A stretch of 64,000 nt of DNA, taken from Marchantia polymorpha subsp. ruderalis (Eukaryota; Streptophyta; Marchantiopsida; Marchantiales; Marchantiaceae). The stretch covers positions 28,150,501-28,214,500 of the forward strand of contig AP031353.1 of assembly GCA_037833965.1 (NCBI GenBank), in the 5' to 3' direction. The notes below the pieces were generated by a model. That model had not been told where the DNA came from and did no database searches. It saw only the letters and a list, made by a program, of their open reading frames with translations. Positions within the stretch are counted from its first letter, which is position 1; each line of letters begins with the position of its first letter. The position numbers and the translations under genes are program-made. Of the stretch, positions 1 to 12,496 are shown in pieces.

Positions 1-168
1 AAAAGAAATACAAGAGTCGATGAGAGGTTCATATAAATACTATCAATGCACTCACTAATAATAGTGAGGAGCAAAGTACAAGTCCACGGTGGTGTCACTT
101 TGATACTTAAAACAACAACTAAAAAATAAACGCTACCCTACTACTTAGGCTGGTGCACTACATCAACA
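1..168 (-). repeat. copia 3' LTR (partial, cut by window edge)
   Basis: Matches 4949-5127 with scattered substitutions and small indels, and ends at the same CATCAACA boundary, which is TGTTGATG on the element strand. Bases 169-178 read as a purine-rich tract (AAGAGGAGG) on the minus strand, the expected polypurine tract directly before the 3' LTR. Confidence 0.88.
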
Positions 169-441
169 CCTCCTCTTGCACCAGACATATAAGAAACTCT
201 TAAATTTTAACACTATGAGGTCTTCAGTTCTTCAATTTCATCGGCAGTTCCTCCTCTCATTTAAAAATAGAAGCTTCACAATGCCTTCAAGACAGCAACT
301 TCACAATGCTAATTGCCAAAGACCATACATGATGCATATACGGCCACCTCTTCATTGTATCATGTTCTACTTACTCCTCTTCGAAGACGAGTGTGTTAAT
401 TCACTAAATTGTGTTTATTAGTCTCAACTAAATTTTACCGT

Positions 442-870
442 TTATAATTTGAACAATGTCATGGCTTGTCCAAGACTCATCACTCCTATACTATGCCTGA
501 AGCTTTGAAATTTGTTTTTTCCTAGCGATTTTGTGAAAATATCAGCTAGCTGGTTCGTAGTGATAACATGATGAATGTCATTTTCTCTGGATATGATCTT
601 CTCTCTTACAAAATGATAATGAACTTCTATATGCTTAGTCTGTGCATGATACACAGGATTCTGTGCAATTTTCATGTCACTCTCATTGTTTACAAAAATG
701 GAGGTTGTTACCTGATTAGATGGCTTTATTTTCTTGAACAATTGTTGTAACCATACTACTTCCTTGGCATCCTCATACAATGATCGGTTCTCGGCTTCTG
801 TGGACGAGAGAGCAACAGTCGGTTGTTTCTTTGAACTCCATGTAATTGATTTTGACCAAAGTTGAAACAA
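442..870 (-). pseudogene. copia RNase H domain remnant
   Basis: The translated minus strand has the copia RNase H signatures SKKQPTVALSSTEAE, a stretch ending in VVWLQQLFKKI, then ADIFTKSLGKNKF. In the family this domain degrades the RNA strand of the RNA-DNA hybrid during reverse transcription. It is the 3'-terminal domain of pol and lies next to the 3' LTR, as expected. It survives as one open stretch of about 142 codons, but the upstream connection is frameshifted near 860-960. It is a relic. Confidence 0.9.
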
Positions 871-1208
871 GTAACCAAAAGTTGATTTTGGCTTTCACAA
901 TCTCCTGTCCAATCCGCATCAGTCCAATCATTCATCATGGATAATTTTTCTTTTCGGTACAAAATACCAAAATCCCTTGTGCCCTTGAGCTAACGCAGCA
1001 CATGTTGTGCAACATTCATTTGTATCTTGTGTGGATTACTCATGAAGCAGCTCAAAATGCCCGTGACGTTTACAATGTCTGGTCGGATTGTAGTGAGATA
1101 CAATTGCTTGCCAATGATGCGCTATACAATGTAACATCAATAGATTTTGATTCAAGTTTGACACCCAACTTGAATCCTTCTGGTAGTGACATCGAAGTTG
1201 TTGCACAA

Positions 1209-1920
1209 TCACTCATGATTCGACATGTGTGATATGTATTGGCATTGACTGAGGAAGAGGTCTACTTCAAGATGCAAGAATTTCACTCTTATATAGAATC
1301 CAAGAGGCCCTAGATCTGTCATTTCGAATCTATTTTGTAAATGATCTTTTAGCCGAGCCATTTTTTCACTATCATTATTGGTTATCAAAAGATCATCTAC
1401 ATAGAGTATGAGAATAACAATTTTTGTTCTAGTTTTGAGGAAGTATAAGTTGTAATCAGCATCGTTACAGTACAAATCTTGACTTTAAAGGTAGGTGTCA
1501 ATCTTCTCGTACCACGTTTGCTGTGCTTGGCAAAGTCCATATAATGCGTGATTGATTTGCATAATTTGGTCTCTTGTGAATGTGAAATCCATCCTGATGC
1601 TCCATGAACACCTCCTCTCGTAAGTCTCCATTCAAGAAGGCCGTTTTCACGTCTAAGTGGATGATCTTTCATCCACTTTGAGCAACCAATGCCACAAGTG
1701 ATAGCACAGTCTTTCACTTTACCACAAGTGCAAATGTCTACTCAAAATCCATTCGGGCTTTCTCCTCAAAACCACGCACCACTAATCGTGCTTTCAGCTT
1801 GTCCGGCTTCTTATCCAAAGCTGGTTTTATCTTATATATCCATAGTGCAGAGATACTTGGTTTGCCTACTGAGAGATCAACTAGATGTCAAGTTTTAGAA
1901 CTATTAATGGAGGCAATTTC
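1209..1920 (-). pseudogene. copia reverse transcriptase remnant
   Basis: Several minus-strand frames together carry the copia RT landmarks: DVKTAFLNGDL near 1625-1660, a degenerate LYGL-type motif near 1520-1550, and the catalytic box YVDDLL followed by an intact stretch near 1390-1410. Frames change at least twice between these landmarks and stops interrupt the N-terminal part, so no functional polymerase is encoded. Confidence 0.9.
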
Positions 1921-2379
1921 ACTTTGCATGGCGTTCATCCAACCATCATGAATTGATGTCTCCCAAAAGTTGCTATGTTCATTTGTATTAGTGACAGCAA
2001 GACAAAGTGGTATGACTCTTTCACTCCTCCATCGCTACTAGTAACAAAAGCTCTCCAATAATCGCGGAGCCATGTGGATGATCGTCTTTCTCGAACCGGT
2101 CTTGTTTGTATTCTTGGCACGACCTGAGTGTATGTTGATGAAGTCTCGAATGAGGTAGTAGATGATGATGAATTACTCATGAGTGATGACGAGTTGTTGC
2201 TATTCGAAAGGAAGTGCTCATATTCACTTGGCCGATCATGTTGTGGAGCAAAAATTGAATCACTACTATCAATGTGATGAATAGATGGCAATTCAATGCT
2301 CGGTACTCCACAAATGTTGGTCAAAGACTCTTCAATACTTTCTTGGTTGAAGTGATGAACTAATGGCATAGTACATTAT

Positions 2380-3238
2380 TCATGCCTCTGATGACTCATA
2401 ACTAGGAAAACTTAGAGGAAGTGGATCAACATTCAGTTTTCCTTTGGTAACAAAAGATGTCTCATCAAATTTAACATCCCGTGTGACTATTAATGTTCTA
2501 CTTCTGAAGTCTTTGAAATGTTGATCATAACCCACAAAAACTTCTTCTAGTGCTCGCGCATCTAGTTTTTCTTGTTCTTCTTTGGCACGTGCATAGACAC
2601 TTTGCATCCAAACACTTCCAAGTGTGATAGATCTGACTTAACTGTACTAAGTTTTTGCTCAGGGATGATTTTCCCATTTGCTCAAGTTGGACATCTATAG
2701 AACAAAAAATTGATGTACAAATTGCTTTAGCCCATAAAATATTAGGAGCTTTACAATCTAGCATCATAGAGCAAGCTTTATCAAGAATAGATCTATTCAT
2801 CCGCTCAGACATTCCATTCTGTTGAGGTGTTCTTGCTTGAGTATACTGTCTAAGAATACCATTATCTTTGCAATGTTGTACAAATTCACCAGACATGTAT
2901 CCTTCCCTCCCACGGTCTGAACGTATGACTTTGATGGACTTTCTTGTCTGCTTTTCTACTTTAGTTCAAAATTCTACAAATTTAGAAAAAGCTTCACTCT
3001 TACGTTGAAGAAAATACACAAAGACTTTGCGTGAATAGTCATCGACAAATGTCATAAAGTAAAAAGAGCCGGCGAGTGATCTTACAGGTAGAGGTCCACA
3101 AACATCATAGTGTACGAGCTCAAGTAATTTAATGCTTTGTGTATGACTCTTGGAAAAACGCTCCCTTGTTTGTTTGCCGAGTTGACAATTGACACATAGA
3201 TCGTTGTAAGCGGGTAATTTTAAAATGCCGGTAACCAT
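2380..3238 (-). pseudogene. copia integrase remnant
   Basis: The minus strand shows the pre-integrase cysteine pair CVNCQLGK, the core start VHYDVCGPL (first catalytic Asp), VDDYSRK, then in another frame SDRGREGYMSGEF (second Asp) and PQQNGMSERMNR (Glu). This is the DDE core of a copia integrase, which would insert the cDNA into the host genome. A frame break near 2900-2960 and another near 2550-2600 make it non-functional. The region 1935-2369 continues into the poorly conserved integrase C-terminal and linker part. Confidence 0.9.
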
Positions 3239-3624
3239 GTCATGATTACTAAAAAACTTGATCTCTCAAAAGTTGAGGTGTGTCAACCGTCTGTGCCACA
3301 ATTGTACTTCAAAAGAATCAAATGGTACACCTTCAAGAATGTTGACTTTTGCACGTAACACGGGCTTGAGCTGGAGTTTATAAAGGCCGTTTGATGAGTC
3401 AAATGAGCCTGTAGTCACAACGGATTGGTCAGTTTTACAAAGAACTGCACAATCTTTATCGTCTTGGCTATTTGTCCGACCGATAGCAAACTTTTGGTCA
3501 TAACCGGTATTTAGAGAACATTGTCTAAGCTTTCTATTTCACCGGTAGTTGTCTCAACTACAACATTGTCCAATTCACTCACAAGGTGAATATACCCACC
3601 AGGTGTATAAACAGATGAACTACC

Positions 3625-4026
3625 TTAAGGTCTTTTGAGTGTATCAAAAAGATCACTCCTTCCAGTGATGTGTGTCGACGCTCCCGAATCTATGTACCAT
3701 TTTTGAGTCATGATTGGTATCTGAGTAGCCATGGCAACATCAAATAACTCATGAGTGTCATGACTTTCTTGTTTTAGAGTTTCAGATGGAGAATCTTCTG
3801 CCATATTGATAGAATGTTTGAGGAAATTTGAACGTCTATCATCATCTAACTTCCTTATGTCATATTCTCTCTCACAGCACTGATTGAAATAGTGACCTCG
3901 TTTGCCACAATAGTGATAGATTTTTACTGAGCTACGATTCTTTGAGGGTGGTTTAGAGAATCGTTTGGTTTGAACAAAGAGAGTTTCTTCATTACCTTTG
4001 TTGCCGTACTTGAGAGCAGTTGACAC
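3625..4026 (-). pseudogene. copia nucleocapsid and protease remnant
   Basis: An open minus-strand stretch of 133 codons. It holds a nucleocapsid knuckle, HYCGKRGHYFNQC, in which the first Cys of the CCHC pattern is replaced by Tyr, followed by the aspartic protease active site WYIDSGASTHITG. In the family the knuckle binds genomic RNA and the protease matures Gag-Pol. The lost zinc ligand is further evidence of decay. Confidence 0.88.
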
Positions 4027-4328
4027 TACATGTGTTGGATTCTTCCCACGAGTATGTCAAGTGGTGGTAACTTGCCACTACCTTTGAGCGCAGTGATGAA
4101 TGATTCGTATGAGTCCGGAAATGCATTCTACAAAATCTCCACTACATCTTCTTCAAGTAGTTGTTGGCCAATTGAGATCAGTTGTGAGCGGATCATTTTG
4201 AACTCACAAAGATATTGTTCAATGCCGCCATCTTTTGAGACTCAAAGACTCATGAGCCGACTCTTGAAATGGAGTTTTCTAGTAACGTCACGTACCTTGT
4301 ACGACTTTTACAAGTGATTCCAAGCATC

Positions 4329-4643
4329 TTAAGGATCCTCAAACTCACTTATCTTAGTTACCAAGTCATCCTTAACCGATACATTGAGGATCCACATAGC
4401 CTTATCACAACGATAAGATAGATTAGGATCGTTCATCGTAGTCTCATGCTCTCGAGTGATGCCTATTGAGCTTCCAATGACTTCATTGTCAACAAGTCCT
4501 TCATCATTGGTCATTGTCGCAGCATGTACTGATGATGCCTCATCCGTTGATTGACGTATTGTGAGTGAAGATAGTCGCAGCGATGATACTCCCAAAGGAA
4601 CGACTACATGCCACACACGCTCTTTCTTTAAATGACAAGTCAC
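4329..4643 (-). pseudogene. copia Gag N-terminal remnant
   Basis: A minus-strand segment between the primer site and the knuckle-protease segment. It contains MWILNVSVKDDLVTKISEFE, which fits the copia Gag (UBN2-like) pattern of a Trp-containing helix followed by the start of a 'KDAW' helix. The rest of Gag up to 4026 is in shifted frames. The assignment relies on position as much as sequence. Confidence 0.65.
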
Positions 4644-4922
4644 ACTAATCTTTCAGTTGTGATAGTTGATAGATCCCATAAGCTTGTTGGAGTTTGGGAA
4701 TGAAGCATCGAATGTTGACATTGGCAAGGCCATTTATAACTATAAAAAGAAAAGAAAGAAAAGAAAGTTGGAGCTACGCTTCACAACTGGGTGCAAAAAA
4801 CTTTGACTAGTACTAGCACCAGAACAATGCTCACAGTTTCTAACGACCAATAAAATAAATTGTAAATGTGTGGAGCTGAGCTCACACACTAAGCTCTAAC
4901 ACTTAAATCTAGAAAGAGCCTC

Positions 4923-4934
4923 GCTTTGATACCA
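4923..4934 (-). other. copia primer-binding site (initiator Met tRNA)
   Basis: The minus strand reads TGGTATCAAAGC directly next to the inner LTR edge. This differs by one base from the usual plant copia site TGGTATCAGAGC, which is complementary to the 3' end of initiator methionine tRNA. Confidence 0.88.
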
Positions 4935-5127
4935 TGAAATTCCACAATGAAAAGGAATACAAGAGATGATGAGCTTTGGAAATAGTCTCATATAAATAAT
5001 ATCAATGCATTCACTAATAATAGTGAGAAGCAAACTACAGGCCCACGGTGCTATCCCTTCAAAACTCAAAACAACAACTAAAAAATAAAGGCTACCCTAC
5101 TACTTAGGCTTGTGCACTACATCAACA
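4935..5127 (-). repeat. copia 5' LTR (193 bp)
   Basis: On the element strand it begins TGTTGATG and ends TTTCA, so it has TG...CA ends. It matches the left-end copy at 1-168 and abuts the primer-binding site. Its short length is typical of copia elements. Confidence 0.9.
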
Positions 5128-6811
5128 TCAAGTCACCTCTTGTTCTTGGAAGGTCTTATGGATACTTTCCATACCCTCCCTCTCTCAATTAGTGAGGATT
5201 GCCGACCCGGATGCATCCAACACAAGAAAAAGAAGTGTTGTTATACTCACAATGTTGAAGCAAAGAACGTGATCCTCTTGTTCTACCCATATGTGAAAGA
5301 CAAAGCACTTGGAATTATGACAAAAAAGGCGAGAAGCGACTCTAAAGGCAAAAGAAGTCTCAATTATCATCTTCGAGCACCAAGAATTCAAGAATAGAAA
5401 ATCATGCCGTTTTGTTTCTTGACCAATATGCGACCACGCAACAGCTTTGCTGCAAGTCGGAGCTTTCTGCGGTTTACAAAAAACATGAGAAAGCAAAAAT
5501 CAAGAGGAAGATCAAGAGCAATTGTCAACTTGTTGAATCCAAAGCAACAAAATCATAATCCTAAAAGCTTGAGGACAAAAGCACAAAGAAAATTCATGAA
5601 TTAACTCTTCACTAGCTTTTTGAGGTATTCATGAACGCTTTCTCCTGTTAGTTTTTGTCTAGTATAGTAAATTACTCCTATGCCAAGTAGCAGCACCATC
5701 ATCATCACCACTTAGATTTGATTTAGGTTTTTGTGCATCATGTATTGAATACCAACCATCAAACCGCTCTGCAAACTATCTCTTTTAAATCCAAGATCGT
5801 TTTAAAATTTCAAGCTAGAGCTTGGAGGTAACTGATGATAAAAAAAAAATCATCGCGTCTTGTTCTCTTCATGCTCCTGTATAATTTGATGTGAGTTACA
5901 ATTGTGTTGTGATTAATGATATAAGGACAAGAAAGAAGGAAACTAAGTAGGAACTTGATTGATACTTCAATCACAAAAGTAGCTACTAAGCAAGCAAACA
6001 TCAAAGAGAGTTACGCTGTAGAAACATGCTTTTTGAGCAAGGATGCATGAAGAGTCATCTTGGTAATAGTCAAGCTCAGCTCTACATCTACTGCACATTA
6101 GCTGAAGTCTATATATCTCCAACTTTCAGATATAACTCAACGACCTGTCAAAGTTCAATCTTTTTTTATTTATTTCTCACGTCTCTCTTGTGCGGAAAGC
6201 ATAGTTTGTGTAAGAAAAATCTCCAATAAACAAACCGATGAATTACGTTGACATATATACTCAGAGTGAATTGCTTCAAATTTGAATTCTTGAGTCTCTT
6301 TTTGAATGTTCAGATGAAGAGTATAAAAATTCCATTTAGAAATTGCTTTTGATATCATCATTAATCATTTAACTTGTTAGATCTCTCATGTTTTCTTCAG
6401 CTTGTGAGAGGAGAGGTATAAAAATTTGAATCAACTTCACAATCTCTGCTGCTCCAAGCTCATCCACCTCGAAAAAAGTTGAAAGAAAATGAGAAGAAAC
6501 TCTAAACTGACACTAATCCCCTGTCGTCCTAAACTGAAAATTTTCTTAAAAACCTTTACTTTCCGATCCTTCCACTAGCCCTGCTATATGCCTCGCTCTG
6601 AACTCTAAAAACAAAGTTCTTAGAAACAAGGAGACGCAAACTTTAAACCAGTTTCAGTTTGTTAGTTCAACAATTCTTCAATTTAGACAGATCGTAAAAA
6701 AAAACGTTGAAAAAATTCAAAAAACTAAAAATTCCCCTGATACACAAACTTTCAAAAAAAATTGTCACTAAGAAAACTTCAGGCTCTGACATAGACCCCA
6801 ATTTGAAACCA

Positions 6812-6823
6812 GCTCTGATACTA
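6812..6823 (-). other. Possible relic primer-binding site of a second copia element
   Basis: The minus strand reads TAGTATCAGAGC, 11 of 12 identical to the tRNA-iMet primer site, and TGTTAG follows two bases further on the plus strand, as at many plant copia LTR ends. No paired LTR or coding relic was found, so this is tentative. Confidence 0.35.
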
Positions 6824-8488
6824 TTTGTTAGTGCAAAACATGTAAGATCAAGTGACAGTCAGATAGACAAACACAGAGTACACACAATCGTAACATGGTT
6901 CACTCTTCAGAGAGCTACATCCACAGGGAAAGCACGTGAGAAATTTACTAATGTAATGAAAACCAACAGTTATCTAGTGCAAAAGCCTTGGAATATATGT
7001 TTCAACACTGACGACCAACCTAGATATAAATAACAGGTTCACTTAAGATAACTACTGAATTGAAATGAACCTCAATGGAAGAAGGTTGGTATCCAATAAC
7101 ATTTATATCTCAAAAATTGATGAATTTTGAGAAAAATTATCAAACAATAAAAATAAATAAAGCCATTTTTAGCCATCAAACATTGAAATCATTACTTGAA
7201 AAGATGAAAAATTCATGATGAAAAGTAAATTAGTCCCATTGGTGTAAATAAAAACTTTCAAAAAGTTTGAAATGAAAAAAATGATGAGTGTTTAGATGTG
7301 AATTATTTAACATAAAGATAGTTTACATGAAGCAATTAAATAGTCTATTGATGTTTTCATGTAAATATCATAAGTTCATCATAAATGTAATTGATTGATG
7401 AATCCGTTATGAATTAACTGAGATCTTGTTTTCATTAAGGTTAGCTTAACCTTAGTTATTTGAGCTAGTTAGTATGTCACTACAAAAAAGAGCTCATCGA
7501 AACTCTCATCAACACAAACAAAGGGTTTTGCAGAAAAAAATCTCCTCTCAAGAATGTAATTTGCAATTTGGACCTCACATTTTTTTATTTTTTCTTGATT
7601 GTGTGTGTAAGAAAAACAATTAGTGTATTTTAATTGAGTCTTGTGTGTTTGTCTTCTAATAATCTAGGCTTATTGGAAAAAAAATTCTCTCGACAATAAC
7701 TTGTAACGTTGCAATCTTTAGTATATTTAAAAAAAAACTATACTTCTTAGATCTAGAAAACAACTATGTCTTATTTTACTAAGATGTGAGAATGTAACCA
7801 TACAATCGATTAATTTTAAGCAAATATAATCAAACATATATTTATGTTTCAATTCAAACAGTTTCAAAATATTGACTGCATTGTAAGAAGAAATATTTAC
7901 TATAATACATTTGAGTATGATAAACTAGATTAGCTCAACATTTTCCAACACCGTTTTGATGGATACTATCAAAAACAACATTTTGTTGCGTAGTATAAAG
8001 TGAGTTTGTCATTACATAAGAGAGCTAAGCAAAGTTTTCAGTGGTGTAAGTTTAAGATATTTTTTGATGTGAAAATAGACTCACCAAGATATAATTAGTT
8101 TGCATGAACTATGTATTTGTTTTGTTTTTTTGTGTTGAGAGTCTAACATCAAGCAGATATTATAAAAAAATATTGCTCACAATAAAATTATAAAATGCGA
8201 ATATTTATTTATAATATGTTTTTAAATTTTATTATTATTTTTTATTATCCTGAAATAAATTAATTAAGAGTGAAATTTTTGTATCATGTGTAGTCTAATT
8301 CTCAATTCATTTTGCTTTTATGATATTTTAAATTACATATTTCTTATTAATTATGATGTTCTTATGTTGATTTATTTTCATATTTTTCAAAATATGTATT
8401 ATAAAAAAAGTAATTATATAAAACTTATATATTAAGTTATAAAACTTATATATTGTTGAATTAAATATAATCTTATATAAAACTATCT

Positions 8489-8492
<4 letters not shown>

Positions 8493-8522
<30 letters not shown>
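8493..8522. repeat. (AT)n microsatellite
   Basis: About 15 perfect AT dinucleotides in AT-rich intergenic sequence. Confidence 0.97.
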
Positions 8523-8526
<4 letters not shown>

Positions 8527-8611
8527 ATATTTAATGCTGATTTCATTTCTTGGATGCAATTTTTAAAGTTGAATATTTGAAAATTTCAATTAACCAGTAA
8601 ATATCTTTAAA

Positions 8612-8650
8612 AAAAATTAAAAATTAAAAATTAAAAATTAAAAATTAAAG
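8612..8650. repeat. 7-bp AAAAATT tandem repeat
   Basis: Five or so consecutive copies of AAAAATT within AT-rich DNA. Confidence 0.9.
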
Positions 8651-9894
8651 ATAATATTATTTTTCATACTAAAAATTTATAAAACTGTATACATTCTTAA
8701 TGAAAAAAAAACATTTTGCATAAAAATTTAATAAGAAAATGACTACGTAATAATGTAAATTTTATAGATTAATTACAATCAACAGTACAATGATTATAAC
8801 TTTTTAAAAATCCTCTGAATAAAATATAGTGATTTAAATATATATTTTTCACTAGATTCAAACATAAAACATTGATCTAAATAAGAAAAAAACTCGAGAA
8901 ATCTAATTATCACAGTTTTTTCAATTATCAAATTATTTTAACAAAAAATAATTTTCAATTAATTTTTTAAATATTAAATGACTATAATGTAGATGTGAAT
9001 ATCGTATAAATTCATATTATATGCAACTTTGATGCTTCAAAAGATTGTGATTCAATGTTTATGACTTCACTTGGTTATCTTGTCATCGAATATTTTCTTT
9101 TCAGATGTATTTAAATTCAAATTATATACATCAATAGTGTATACACAATTTATTTAAATATAGTGAAAATGATAATACAATATGTATACTTAATTCAAAA
9201 AATTATATACTGATCTTCAATACTGATTTTCATATTTGATAAAAATAATTTTTATTTGCAACATAGCTCATTTATTACCTGATTTTTTCCCCCACATGTC
9301 ATGTATAGAATGGACATTATGACTTGATTTGTTGGATTGCTCATTATGACTATTGTCTCATTTCATTGGAGAGCCGGTCATGATTGTAATGTCGGCTCTA
9401 AGTGTCAAGCATTAGTCTACAAGTCCATAGAGCTCATTCTCAATCAAAATTTGTACATTAAAATTCAGAAGAACGCAAGCAAATATTTGAAAATAATTTT
9501 GATCTTGTTGAATTTTCAGAAATTCTGTTGATAATGATTTATTTTTTAAATTTTTGATATTTAATACTAATTTTATTTTTAATAGAATAATAACTCAAAA
9601 TACCGTTTTTTTTTTACTCTGTGAATAATTAGATTCGTAGGATATCAATTTTTTTCATATGTTTACTTTTTATCTTAGAAATGTTTAATTGAAAAAAATA
9701 TAGATATTGAAATTTTTTATTGAATTTTCAAGTAGATTCTTTTTATGATTTTTACTAATGTAACTATCCGTCATTCTTTTTCAATAAATATTTGCATAAT
9801 TGATCGTATTTAAATATTTTACTCTTAAGTTTTATTTTTTTGAATATTATACTCTGAAAATAAAACTCCAAAATATATGTATTGTCAATTATGA

Positions 9895-9917
9895 GTATAT
9901 ATATATATATATATATA
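9895..9917. repeat. (AT)n microsatellite
   Basis: A second perfect AT dinucleotide run of about 23 bp. Confidence 0.95.
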
Positions 9918-9990
9918 GCATCCGAATATGTCAGAAGTATTATATTGTCATTTGTGTTATAAGTTGACTAGTCAAACCTTATTTAACCCC

Positions 9991-11235
9991 TACTCTAATA
10001 GTTTCCCCGAAGCAACAGAAATGGTCCCGAGAGGGTCATATTATGACACAGCTTTATGTGCTGCTTTTTTAGCGTGCCCTCAATAATAGAAAGTAGCCCT
10101 TGAGGACAAAAAGAATACCCTGAATACATGGTGTTTGACTTTGTCATTCTGTCGTTTAGGAAGTTGTACGCACGACATATGCACCCAAATCCTGATGATA
10201 GATGATACTTTTGCCAAAGAGTTCGCCATTCTGGGTGTCTACTCGGATCGAAAGCAGATAGGATCAGAGCAGACAACTTAATAGCTTCAATATACGATTG
10301 GTCGGGACTTAATTAGGTCAACTCTCTTGCAGACTGCACGGTTACAATGGTTGCAATCTTTTACTGTTAGGAATTCACATTGTGATGACACTTGGTATTT
10401 CTCTTTTCTTGATTGGGGGGTTTTTTTTTTTATCCCATAAGAAGGTTTGTTAATTCAATGAGATTATTTTTCTAAGTTAGAGCCGAGGGAAATCGAAGGA
10501 AAAGGATCATGGACGGATGAGAAAGTTGAGGGAACCCAGTTGTTGTGGAAATTACAGTGTCATGAACAGGATAGTATATTTCCAACAATGATACAGCATG
10601 TGAGTGCATCATAAGAATGAACTTTGTCACATGTTTCATCATGTGAAACAATTTAGATATTTGGCCGGTGTGGAAGTTTCTTCTGGAAGTTTTCTTTTTG
10701 TTCGAAAGCCATCTCCAATTTCCCAAGGACATAATCCTGATGCGTTGGTATTTCAGATTTTTATGGATCCGTGGAGAGTCACATTGCTGTAAACGTCGTG
10801 AACTAGAAAATTGCCGAAGTCAGTTTTTTACTTCTCAAGACTCCTAGTTACAAAAATCAAAGAAAGAGAGAGGAGGGAGAATCCCACCACACCGGAGCTA
10901 TCTAGCACACGCACAATTAATGAGATAGATTCTGACTGTTCGCTCAGCGGCACCAAGACATATATCGAATGGTTGATAGATACGACGACTGTTCCATATA
11001 GTACGATGCGCGAAAGTCATGTGACTAGAAACACCGACGAATTATTGATTATTAACTGGTGGCTGGGGCGCCGAGTCTCCACTCAATCCTGTCAAGAAAT
11101 GATGTTCCGGGGGATCGCCTCTGCCGAACTCCTGCCTGCGATGGAACCGACTGTCACAGGGCGAGACTTACAGCAAATCAGTGACCTACTCCCGGTTCCA
11201 AGTCAACCCCAAAAGGCCATCACCTACCCTAAAGC
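9991..11235. other. Intergenic sequence upstream of the arabinosyltransferase gene
   Basis: Base composition rises from AT-rich to mixed. Short open stretches occur on both strands (for example 10811-11239 plus) but none has recognisable motifs or clear exon structure. No feature is supported. Confidence 0.5.
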
Positions 11236-12496
11236 GTGAAATCCCGTCCTCCACATGGCACATCGCTCAGAATACTTGCTCGTCCGGTAGTCCCCGAGAC
11301 GTGCCGTCAACGCGCGGATCTTCTTTCCTGCGACTTATCTCCGCGAGTCGTTAGAGGTCCTCATGTGCCGTCTTCCTGGATCTGGACCGTCGAACGTCAC
11401 CATCGCCATCGGACGTGGATCGTCGCTTGCTCCCTTGTCGTGCTGCCATGGCGATCAAAGAAAATTCTCGGATTCGGATAAAGAGCGACCGCAGGTTCAA
11501 GACGGACCAGATTGTCCGTCGTACGATACGAGGGTCTGCAGGATAGCAATCTATGAAGCTTCTATAGGGCGGAACGAGGCATGAGAAGAAAGGAAGAAAG
11601 AGGATAGATAATTCTCGGGAGCTTATAATAGCTACCGTGAGATGGATGAGCCGCTTAACTAGCGCACGGTAAATTCGGAGCCGGTGAAAGTGGAATGATG
11701 GTTACCAAAAGCACCGGAGACCGGGTGGAGATTGGCCCGTTGGGCACGAGCGCCGTGCCAGAGCGACCGAGACGTCGGACGAGCTGGCTCCGATCTAACC
11801 GTAGATGCTGATCGGACGGGAGGATTCGACCCGCGGTTCTTGGCTGCCAAGTATGAATGCCCGGAGCGCGGTTGAATGCCGTAACCGTGGTCGTGGACGG
11901 CGAATGGTCGCACCGGGAGCTGAAGTGGCCGCGTGCCACGTCAGAAGACCGTCGAGGGACTCCGGTCCAGTCTGAGGCGGAGCGTGGAGCGCAGACCGAG
12001 GGAAGTGAAGGGGAGGAGAGACGAGACCGGGCGAGTGAAAGAGAGGAAGGCATTCATTCGATCAGCATCGGGGAGGCGGTGCTCGGCTCGACTTTCATTG
12101 AGCGAGGGCCATCGGAGCTTCGGGCGGTCGATTGATGCGGAGTCCAGCGAGGGAATAAGTCGGAGCACGGGGCGAAGATGAAATTGGCTTTTTGAACGAC
12201 GGGAAATGGTGGTGTTTCGGAGGGAATTGGCGATGGTGGATGTCGTAGTTGAGGGAGGAGGCGGAGGAGGAGGAGGAGTAAGGCGAAGAGGAAGAGCAGG
12301 AGAAGCCACCAGGACTCGGGAGGAGTGCTGTAGGTTGTGCTCTTGCAGAAGTGGTCGAAGAAAGAGCTTGTGAGGGGAGGATTACTGTGGACGGGAGGAA
12401 GGAGGTGAGGGAGGAAAGCGGGGAGGGGAGTAGAGTGGGAACAGGAGGGCTTGAGCGATAGATCTCGAGACTCGTGGATCACTGTCGGTAGACACA
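11236..12496 (+). promoter_or_regulatory. GC-rich promoter/5' UTR region of the arabinosyltransferase gene
   Basis: GC content rises sharply here compared with the AT-rich DNA to the left, and purine-rich GGAGGAGG runs lie around 12250-12290. The stretch ends at the ATG at 12497. A TATAAT-like string near 11625 is the only TATA candidate and is weak. The transcription start cannot be fixed from sequence alone, so this is a general assignment. Confidence 0.4.

Larger units (their letters stand above)
1..5127 (-). mobile_element. Degenerate Ty1/copia LTR retrotransposon
   Basis: A minus-strand Ty1/copia element that nearly fills the first 5.1 kb. Reading leftwards, the order is 5' LTR (4935-5127), tRNA-iMet primer site (4923-4934), gag, zinc knuckle and protease, integrase, reverse transcriptase, RNase H, a purine-rich tract just right of 169, and the 3' LTR (168 to beyond base 1). 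Protease-integrase-RT-RNase H is the diagnostic copia order. Coding is broken by many stops and frameshifts, so the element cannot act on its own. About 14 bp of the left LTR lie outside the window, so the target-site duplication cannot be checked; the right flank starts TCAAG. Confidence 0.93.
5128..9990. other. AT-rich intergenic DNA, no gene recognised
   Basis: No convincing gene was seen on either strand. From about 7030 the sequence is strongly AT-rich with short homopolymers. It includes an (AT)n run (8493-8522), a 7-bp AAAAATT tandem (about 8612-8650) and a second (AT)n run (9895-9917). The only retroelement hint is a primer-site-like sequence at 6812-6823. Confidence 0.7.

Noticed and set aside
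442..4643. Functional copia polyprotein
   Set aside because: Multiple stops and frame changes in every domain and a lost zinc ligand in the knuckle.
10811..11481. Plus-strand open frames just before the GC-rich region as an extra gene or 5' exons
   Set aside because: No similarity to the arabinosyltransferase N-terminus, which is complete from the ATG at 12497 with its signal anchor, and no other recognisable protein.
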